This document shows positions 10,983-17,152 of a DNA stretch of 24,095 nt, piece by piece. The notes beneath the pieces were generated by a model that had not been told where the DNA came from, did not search any database, and was given only the letters and a program-made list of their open reading frames with translations. A program made the translations under genes and the position numbers. Every line of letters starts with the position of its first letter. Position 1 is the stretch's first letter. This DNA comes from Mesostigma viride (lineage: Eukaryota; Streptophyta; Mesostigmatophyceae; Mesostigmatales; Mesostigmataceae), in NCBI GenBank assembly GCA_009746045.1, contig RPFO01001796.1, positions 2,501-26,595 of the forward strand. Reading direction: 5' to 3'.

Positions 10983-11323
10983 CTAGAGTTAGGGATTCAA
11001 GGGTTACTTCACATATGAATCAGCAAGCGATCTCTGCAAATAGAGAGCTGTTCTGATGTGCCGCAAGAGACTGCACATGACCAGAAACTGGACGATCAAC
11101 GTCTCAAATAATGAAAAGAGCGTCACATCCCATATCCTGAAGGACAAATGTTGATGTTCTGAAGATGATACAAAGCATCTCGCTCTTGGGTTTGCTGTAA
11201 GTCACATGTATGAGTCGGCGCCAGCGCCAGACATCTGTGTTAACAATGCTGATTCGAACCACCACAGCTGACAACCAATGATACATCTATGTGAGACAAC
11301 CAGGAGGCATGCAGGATTGGTTG
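10983..11323. other. Intergenic, no feature recognised
   Basis: This is the stretch between the LIL3 3' end and the GGTACC satellite. Only short random open frames are present. A B-box-like GGTTCGAATC on the minus strand near 11250 lacks a tRNA fold. Confidence 0.5.
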
Positions 11324-11728
11324 TAGGGTTGGGTCGGTTACCGGTTTTAGCCCATCGGTACCGGAACCGGTACTTGCCCTCGGCTACCGGTACCGGTATC
11401 GGTTACCGGGCGAGGCAATCGGTACCGGTACCGGTTACCGTCAGTTACCGGTACCAGTACCCAAAGGCATACCGAACCAGTGAAGGCCGGCCAAAAGTCC
11501 AGTGCTAGTGTGCCAGAAGTGCTCGTTACCATCGGTTACCGTTGCCATGTTGCTGTCTGAAAGAGAGACGAAATCCTTGCCGGGCTGGCTGTTGGCACTT
11601 GGCACGGCGCTGAAGTAACGGTGACCGAGTACCTCGGTTACTGAGGATGGCCTTCGGTACCGGTACCAGTTACCCAGGAGGCCGTCCGTTACTGGTATCG
11701 GTACTACCGGTAACCGATCCCTCGGTTA
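11324..11728. repeat. Degenerate GGTACC / CGGTTACC satellite
   Basis: Two clusters (about 11324-11473 and 11522-11728) are built of the palindromic hexamer GGTACC, phased as ACCGGTACCGGTACCGG, with 7-mer variants GGTTACC and GGTAACC. A non-repetitive stretch of about 50 bp lies between them. Because the unit is its own reverse complement, the array can fold on itself. It directly precedes the AT-rich tract at 11725-11757. Confidence 0.82.
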
Positions 11729-12256
11729 AATTAAAAATTAAATTTAATTTAATTTTAATGCGCCTGGGCCTAGACGGGCACCTGGCCCGCACAGATCAGG
11801 TAGATACATCAGATAGACTAGCTGGCACCAAGCCCGCCCAGCCTGGGCGATATGTCCTCACCTGGCGTGCCCCCGGCCACGCGCGGCAGGGCCGCCACCC
11901 GTGGACTTTTCGTGATAGACTCGGCATGGACATGTGCTACACTATAGACGTGACGGGCTCACCCCCAGGCAGCCTCCTGGTTTGTCTGTAATATGGAGGC
12001 AGATGGTGCGCAACCACTCTCTCATGGTGCGCATCCACTCTCTCTCCCTTCTTTGGACTGCCATGCAGAACAAGACGCGGTGGCAGAAGATTGTCAAGGC
12101 TCACACGCCCGACCCTGTGGGCAAGCCCCCTCCCCCCAAGCGGAGGGGGCGTTTTGACGAGTAGGGCAGTTAGGATTTTTCTGGACTAGGTAGCTTAGCG
12201 TTAGGATAGTTAGATTACGCGGCTCTCAGTCCTTTCCACCACCCATCAAGGAATAT

Positions 12257-12446
12257 CTCCATATCTCGAGCTACCATGGTCCGGATTCTCCCGATTTCTG
12301 GCCTGCGCTGGTTGTCTCTTTGATATTCCACCACCCTTGCAGGAAGTAGCCTAGAATGTCCATTCTCAGGGATATGCCCCTTCTCAGGGATATGTGCTAC
12401 ATTGACTCCCAACGGAGTGATGTTCCTAATTAATTAATTAATTTAA
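12257..12446 (+). mobile_element. Nested hairpin-tail fragment B' (long-UTR type 3' end)
   Basis: This 190-bp insertion has the last part of the long-type 3' UTR (CACCCTTGCAGGAAGTAGCC, then CATTCTCAGGGATATGCCCC), the hairpin at 12405-12418 and a (TTAA)n tail at about 12425-12446. Its 5' part is not from the same element: it contains the 57-bp sequence also found at 14517-14573, which there forms the 3' end of a different insertion. Confidence 0.75.
12265..12321 (+). repeat. 57-bp identical repeat, copy 1
   Basis: Begins CTCGAGCTACCATGG and ends GTTGTCTCTTTG. It is identical to 14517-14573; the identity extends four more bases (ATAT versus ATAG differ at the fourth flanking base, so 60-61 bp match). 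In this copy the same four bases ATAT flank both sides (12261-12264 and 12322-12325). Confidence 0.88.
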
Positions 12447-12468
12447 TCAAGGAATATGTGCTACATGA

Positions 12469-12482
12469 CCTCCCAACGGAGG
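12469..12482 (+). other. Terminal hairpin with compensatory change (CCTCC-CAAC-GGAGG)
   Basis: Five-base-pair stem with CAAC loop just before the AT tail of copy B. Other copies have ACTCC paired with GGAGT; here both outer bases changed together (A-T to C-G), keeping the pair. Confidence 0.7.
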
Positions 12483-12514
12483 CAATTTATAATTTAATTT
12501 AATTTAATTATAAT

Positions 12515-12690
12515 GGTGCGCAATGAGGATAGATGGCAAGTAGTGATGAAGGAGACCACCCCCAAGCCTGTGGGGGCTTCGCGTGTGACCAAGTATGGCA
12601 TTCATAGCGATTCGGGCCGCGGTGCCCACACCCCTGTAACTAGGACCTAGATAGCTTATACCATCCATCCCACCTGAATGTCGGGTTTTC
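12515..12690 (+). mobile_element. ORF-end fragment of the short-UTR type (D')
   Basis: Directly after the AT tail of copy B comes MVRNEDRWQVVMKETTPKPV ending in a TAG at 12648-12650. This is a diverged relative of the RWQKIV...TPDPVG end of copy B. No 3' UTR or hairpin follows; the next retroelement piece begins at about 12690. Confidence 0.5.
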
Positions 12691-13490
12691 TCAGCGTAGG
12701 TCATTAGAGTCTTTGTATCACGGTATGCCTCGTATTTCGGATGAGATTAGGCAGCGTAGGATAGCATTTGTAGGACATCTTGCTCGCACCAGCCAGGTCG
12801 ACACCGCCCTTGGTCTGGCCGGTCCCCAGCGGCTCAGCCAACCAGGGCGGCATATTTTGACCTGGCCTGGCCCCAAGAACATTCCTAAAAAGGTAGGGAA
12901 ACATGCCATGACCTATACCCAGATGTTTGCTGGACGACCTAGTGGTCCCAGCCCAGTTTGAGTACCGCATCCACTCTCTCACTCGGGGGGAAGCCGGTAT
13001 ACTGGAGGGGGGCGGTCATCCACGTTGACCACAAGCCCTGGCAGCCCCCTCCTGCCACCTCAGACTAGGAATATATATACCAGTAGTGTAGATTAGTAAG
13101 GCTAAGTAGCCTAGCATGTGGCCCACGCGCATGTGCGCCCACAATGGCCCCCATGGATGATGCCTTCAACATTTAGCCATGCTTTGTCTATAATGGGACC
13201 CCCATGGATGTTGCATTAAGAATTTAGCCATGCTATGCCATGCAGCATAGCCTTTTTGTATAGCTCTGCTGATCTTCCCCCCCATGACAGGCTCCCCCTT
13301 CGCTGGGCATAGCTTGAAGATCATGGGGATGCAAGTGCCCTGGTGCACCTAGAGCAAGGGTCCTTTACATCCCCACCCTTGCAGGAAGTAGCTTAGGATG
13401 TATGATAGGCCATATGCCCCCTCTCAAGGGCTATGTGCTACATATACTCCCAACGGAGTTATGTTACAATTCAATTCAATTCAATTCAAT
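12690..13490 (+). mobile_element. Hairpin-tail retrotransposon, long-UTR type (copy D)
   Basis: The RT C-terminus reads SLYHGMPRISDEIRQRRIAF, VGHLARTSQVDT and LSQPGRHILTWPGP. After frame changes come HSLTRGEA and VYWRGAVIHVDHKPWQPPP with stop TAG at 13067-13069. The 3' UTR of about 375 bp contains ATGGCCCCCATGGATGATGC, TTCGCTGGGCATAGC and CACCCTTGCAGGAAGTAGC. It ends with the hairpin at 13446-13459 and a (CAATT)n tail at 13467-13490. This is the most complete example of the family in the window; it is 5'-truncated and frameshifted. Confidence 0.8.
13446..13459 (+). other. Terminal hairpin ACTCC-CAAC-GGAGT
   Basis: Consensus form of the small stem-loop found just before the tail of each copy. 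The same stem occurs at 12405-12418, 14709-14721 (loop AAC), 15205-15217 (minus strand, loop AAC) and 15700-15713. It is degenerate at 6336-6349, 14976-14985 and 22310-22322. Confidence 0.75.
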
Positions 13491-13607
13491 GCCATGCAGA
13501 GACTGATGCTCTCTGTCGAGAAGCCATGCCCGGCCTAGCTCTTGTATAGCCATGATGATCTTCCCCCACATGACATACTCCCCCTTAGCTGGGCATAGTC
13601 CCTCACA

Positions 13608-14023
13608 TTAAAGCTCACGTCGGAGGATACTCATTGCAATTACCTCGATCTTAACATTACCCATAACAAGAAGGGCTGGCGTACGGCTATCTATGATAAG
13701 CGCAAGGATCCTAAATACCAGCAAATTCCTTTTATTCGTTACCCCGATATTCACAGTCTCCTTTCCCACACAGCAAAATATGTGTTGTTCTTTCTCAGTT
13801 ACATCGTTTTTCCCGTCTTTGTTCTTATCGTGTTGATTTCATCACGACTCTTGTTGAACTCTTGCAGCGTTTATTGGTCAAAGACTATGACCGAGCCATT
13901 ATGCTCCGTCAAGTCCGATGTTTTTTGCAACGTCACCCACATCTGTTCGGTGCTGCCCCTTGGCACAAGCTCTACAAACAGGTCGTGGACCGGCTGGATC
14001 GCATAGTATCTCCGCACATCTGA
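13608..14023 (+). pseudogene. Reverse transcriptase-like C-terminal relic, one frameshift
   Basis: The first frame reads LKLTSEDTHCNYLDLNITHN, then GWRTAIYDKRKDPKYQQIPF and IRYPDIHSLLSHTAKY. After a frameshift near 13780 it continues VVLSQLHRFSRLCSYRVDF, LLQRLLVKDYDRAIMLRQ and FLQRHPHLFGAAPWHKLYKQ, ending at TGA 14021-14023. The order (YLDL, then a basic YDKR segment, a PFIRYP segment, and SQLHRFSRLCS followed by a helical segment) is what I know from the region after the RT catalytic box in several algal and animal RT families, including Penelope-like ones. Family assignment is uncertain. The catalytic YxDD box lies outside the insertion, so the copy is 5'-truncated. Confidence 0.6.
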
Positions 14024-14516
14024 ACCCTGTGATGCCAGATCTCCTTTGCGGCCGTTCCGAGCTTGGCACTGGATTCGTTGTCCACATCGTCGCGTCGCTG
14101 CCGCAACACGATGTTTTCTGGCATCCGCGGGCTTTTGGTTCCCGCCGCACATTTGAAAGTGCTGTCCTCCGGCTTTTTGCCTTTGCACCGTGTGCAGTTC
14201 TTGGACGTTTGGAATCATGGCATGGCTAACGTGATGACTGACTAGCTAGACCTTTTCAGTTTTTCCATTTGCGGGTATTTCCTCGTAAATGGTGGGAGAG
14301 CGATCGCAGCAATGGTGCTCACCACTAGACACTCCCGGCCAGTTAGGCTAAACACACGCCCTGATCAAGCATGCTGTTTCGGCCCCACCGTCTAGGTCAT
14401 CTAGTCGCTCCACACGTAAGCCAGCCATAATTTCAATGCACAAGGATACACATTTCCATCACCATTCATCTTCATCATCCTGAACGACTCGAAAACGCGG
14501 AAAAGATAACGGCAGG

Positions 14517-14573
14517 CTCGAGCTACCATGGTCCGGATTCTCCCGATTTCTGGCCTGCGCTGGTTGTCTCTTT
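14517..14573 (+). repeat. 57-bp identical repeat, copy 2
   Basis: Identical to 12265-12321. Here it forms the 3' edge of the 967-bp insertion, next to the resumed host copy at 14574. Confidence 0.88.
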
Positions 14574-14749
14574 GATAGTGTGAAGATCATGAGGGTGCCG
14601 GTGCCCTTGAGCACCTAGAGCAAGTGCTGCTTACATTCCACTCTTGCAGGAAGTAGCCTAGAATGTATTAAAAGCCATATGCCCCTTCTCAGGGATATTG
14701 CTACATTGACTCCAACGGAGTGATGTTGATAATTAATTAATTAATTAAT

Positions 14750-15018
14750 CCACTCTCTCTCCCTCTTTGGACTGCCATGCAGGACAAGACGCGGTGGAAG
14801 AAGATTGTCAAGGCGCACACGCCAGCCCCTGTGGGCAAGCCGCCTCCCCCAAGAGGAGAGCCGTTTTGATGAGTAGCGTAGATAGCTTTTCTAGACTAGA
14901 TATAGCTTAGAGTTAGGTTAGTTCGATACGCGCTCCCTCCACACCACCCATCCAACCTGGAATATGTGCTACATATTCAACGGAGACATTTATAATTTAA
15001 AATTTAATTTAATTTTAA
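14750..15018 (+). mobile_element. Hairpin-tail retrotransposon, short-UTR type (copy G)
   Basis: Follows the tail of copy E/F directly. It matches copy B from ACTCTCTCTCCC onward through GACGCGGTGGAAGAAGATTG and TTTTGATGAGTAG (stop equivalent at 14874-14876; the coding frame is shifted). The 3' UTR is short (about 85 bp to GGAATATGTGCTACAT). The hairpin has lost its left arm, and an (AATTT)n tail ends near 15018. Confidence 0.7.
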
Positions 15019-15166
15019 TCCATCCACTATGACAGGCTCCCCTTAGCTGGGTGTTGCCTGAAACTCTGGGTGGGCAGGTGCCCTAGTGCACCAGAGCAAG
15101 TGTTGTTACATTCCCACCCTTGCAGGAAGTTAGCTTAGAATGTATGATAGGCCATATGCGCCCTTC

Positions 15167-15688
15167 TCTGGCTATTGAATTGAATTGAATTGAATTGTAA
15201 CATAACTCCGTTGGAGTATGTAGCACATACCCTTGAGAGGGGCATATGGCCTATCATACATCCTAAGCTACTTCCTGCAAGGGTGGGGATGTAAAGGACC
15301 CTTGCTCTAGGCACCAGGGCACGTGCATCCCATGATCTTCAAGCTATGCCCAGCGAAGGGGGAGCCTGTCATGGGGGGGAAGATCAGCATAGCTATACAA
15401 AAGCTAGGGCATGGCGTCTCAGCAGAGAGTTACTCCCTGCATGGGCACAAACATAACTAAATAAAGCTAGGCATCATCTGGAGTGTGGCTCATCATAGGC
15501 ACACATGTACATGATTAAATAAAGCGCGTGGCTTAGCTGGGATAGGGCCTCTAGGAGGCGTACATGTACATGGCCACGGTCTATCTATTCTACACTACTA
15601 CTGCTGTATTCCCCTAAGCTGGGCGCCTGGAGTCGCTGGGCGCGGGGGTCGCCTGCCAGGGCTTGTGGCCGACGTAGATCTGGGCTAT
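15167..15688. repeat. 9-10 bp target-site duplication around the antisense copy I
   Basis: TCTGGCTAT at 15167-15175 and TCTGGGCTAT at 15679-15688 flank the antisense insertion and differ by one G. Removing the insertion and one copy restores the uninterrupted 3' UTR order of copy D. Confidence 0.72.
15176..15678 (-). mobile_element. Antisense nested hairpin-tail retrotransposon (copy I)
   Basis: A 503-bp minus-strand copy. Read on its own strand, it starts in the ORF end (IYVGHKPWQATPAP), carries the long-type 3' UTR and the hairpin at 15205-15217, and ends in a (CAATT)n tail at 15176-15198. It is 5'-truncated and very similar to copy D. Its 3' end faces that of copy H, so 15060-15360 forms a large inverted repeat. 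Confidence 0.8.
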
Positions 15689-15807
15689 GTGCTACATATA
15701 CTCCCAACGGAGTTATGTTACAATTCAATTCAATTCAATCCATTCCATCCCATGTTCCCCTCCCACTGAGGACTTATGCTCACGTGACGTCCAGTAGGAT
15801 TGCATGC

Positions 15808-15882
15808 ACCCACCACCCACCCACCTGCACCCACCCACCCACCCACCCACCCCACCCACCCACCCACCCACCCACCCACCCA
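15808..15882 (+). repeat. (CCCA)n microsatellite
   Basis: About 75 bp of CCCA units with few interruptions, C-rich on the plus strand and G-rich (GGGT) on the minus strand. Thr/His/Pro-rich open frames across it are by-products. Confidence 0.92.
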
Positions 15883-17152
15883 TCAAGTTTCGTTTAAGTG
15901 GCCAGCCGGAGCGGCTGTTGAATTTTTAGCGGGCAAGTGTTCGAAGCGCATCATTGGCGGATTACTTGCGAACTTGGGTTCCCCCGCGAAACTCCAACCG
16001 CACGTTCATGATTTCCAAATCTGAAGTAAAGTTCGACGAAACTTTCTGAACGGGGGCAACTGACGGGCAGCCGGTTGGCCCTGGCACAGGGAACTGTCAG
16101 AGGACCAACCAGCGCACGTACCGTACTGTCACGCACAAATGCTGGGCAAAAATGTTTCTAAGGTTTCGCGAGATTCCCCCATAAAACTTGGGAAGTTCAA
16201 GCACGACTCCCTGTCGACCCAGTCTGACCCGCATCGTTGACATTACTGTACTGTATTTTTGGCTGGACGATGCATAGCAACGTAAATTACGTTGTTTTAG
16301 ACGTTAGGGACGTTGAACGGCACTTGGAGGTCATGGCTGCCAGCCAGAGTGGTCGAGGAGGATAAATGTAGGGAGAAATATGATTGTTTTGCAAGTTTTA
16401 GACCTGATTTTAAGTCGTGCGTGTTGTGGCGTTGCGCCGGTCGCCGCGAAATTTGAATTTCTTGTCCAATGGGTGCGCAGAAACTGGGAAAACGGGCTCG
16501 AGGGTCAGGACGTTGCATTATATTGCTTTTGAAAACTCGCAGCGGGATGCGACCGTATGCCCGAGCTTCGGAAAAGGTGCTATAAGGTAATTTTGGTTTC
16601 CTGCAGTTTGTCGTAAAGCACCTGTGCATTTCGGCGCAGTTACTCTGTGTGCAGGCCTTGCGAGTGCCCAGGCGACCCGGGAACTGGCGCGACCTAACTG
16701 CCGACGACATTCCGAATGACGAAATAAGGTGGGTTTTTTTGTTGAAGCGTGGATGCTGATTAGACTGCTTAAGATTGCTGGCGCATGCCAGGTTAATCTT
16801 TGTCAAGTTCCTGGCATTTCAAGTTCCTTTGCCGGCCACAACAAGCGCTGCCCCTTGCAGGCAACACCGTGTCGGCTTTTTCTAGGCTTTAAGGCCAGGC
16901 TTTGGTTTAATTAGTCACGTGCCGTGGTGCAATGTGCTGCACTGTCGTTTAGAAACAATGTGCAGCACTGCCACGCCTGCGATGCCACGTCTCGGTGCAC
17001 GCAGTATTGGTGCATCACGTTCGTATACGCGCCCTGCACTGCCGTCGCAATTTATCGCAGTGAACTTGTGTCCCGCACTCGCCTGACGCTATGAACATGC
17101 GTAGTATGCAATCGTTTCTGCAATGCAAAATGTACCCGTTTGCTGCATGCAG
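15883..17152. other. Intergenic, mostly unassigned
   Basis: No recognised gene except the weak exon candidate at 16607-16728. A 169-codon minus-strand open frame at 16297-16806 shows no recognisable motif and I do not support it. Confidence 0.45.
16607..16728 (+). CDS. Candidate exon, unknown protein
   Basis: Between an acceptor (TTTCCTGCAG) and a donor (AAG|GTGGGT), one frame reads VKHLCISAQLLCVQALRVPR then RPGNWRDLTADDIPNDEI, which looks like real protein. It ends in phase 2, which does not fit the next supported exon at 17153 (ATG start), so it is either an exon of another gene or chance. I do not recognise it. Confidence 0.22.

Larger units (their letters stand above)
12246..12457. repeat. 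11-bp target-site duplication around a nested insertion
   Basis: TCAAGGAATAT occurs at 12246-12256 and exactly again at 12447-12457, flanking the fragment between them. Joining across it gives the order seen in the uninterrupted relative at 14750-15018 (GGAATAT then GTGCTACAT). The upstream base A also matches but may belong to the inserted tail. Confidence 0.82.
11757..12514 (+). mobile_element. Hairpin-tail retrotransposon, short-UTR type (copy B), interrupted
   Basis: 5'-truncated copy. Coding starts in the RT C-terminal region (GLDGHLARTDQVDT, then QPGRYVLTWRAPGH). After a frameshift near 12000 it continues to HSLSLLWTAMQNKTRWQKIV and KPPPPKRRGRFDE with stop TAG at 12162-12164. The 3' UTR runs 12165-12256, is interrupted by an insertion (12257-12446), and resumes at 12458. 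It ends in the hairpin at 12469-12482 and an (AATTT)n-type tail at about 12485-12514. The two halves are recognised as one element because the uninterrupted copy at 14750-15018 has the same order. Confidence 0.75.
13607..14573 (+). mobile_element. Inserted retroelement relic of a second RT type
   Basis: 967 bp placed inside copy E/F. It holds a reverse-transcriptase-like coding relic (13608-14023), about 490 bp without a recognised feature, and at its very end the 57-bp sequence also found at 12265-12321. Direct repeats ATAGT at 13602-13606 and 14574-14578 suggest a 4-5 bp target duplication. Confidence 0.6.
13491..14749 (+). mobile_element. Hairpin-tail retrotransposon 3' UTR (copy E/F), interrupted
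   Basis: Begins immediately after the tail of copy D. The left part (13491-13606) ends at GCTGGGCATAGT and the right part (14574-14749) resumes at ATAGTGTGAAGATCATG. In copy D these two points are adjacent (GGGCATAGCTTGAAGATCATG), so a 967-bp insertion separates them. ATAGT at both edges may be its target-site duplication. The right part carries the hairpin at 14709-14721 and an (AATT)n tail. Confidence 0.72.
15019..15740 (+). mobile_element. Hairpin-tail retrotransposon 3' UTR (copy H/J), interrupted
   Basis: Starts right after the tail of copy G in the long-type 3' UTR (CTCCCCTTAGCTGGG, CACCCTTGCAGGAAGTTAGC). It runs to 15175, is interrupted by an antisense insertion (15176-15678), and resumes at about 15679 with CTATGTGCTACATATACTCC, the hairpin at 15700-15713 and a (CAATT)n tail to 15739. 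Copy D has the joined order, showing that H and J are halves of one element. Confidence 0.78.

Noticed and set aside
11240-11262. GGTTCGAATC on the minus strand, resembling a tRNA B-box
   Set aside because: The flanking bases do not form a T-arm or an acceptor stem, and no A-box lies at the right distance.
15176-15740. Twin-priming (5' inversion) as the explanation of the antisense/sense pair
   Set aside because: The antisense copy carries its own hairpin and tail, and a target duplication flanks it, so a nested independent insertion explains the pair better.
16297-16806. 169-codon minus-strand open frame
   Set aside because: No motif, no splice context and no recognisable composition; it overlaps a plus-strand exon candidate. 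Likely chance.
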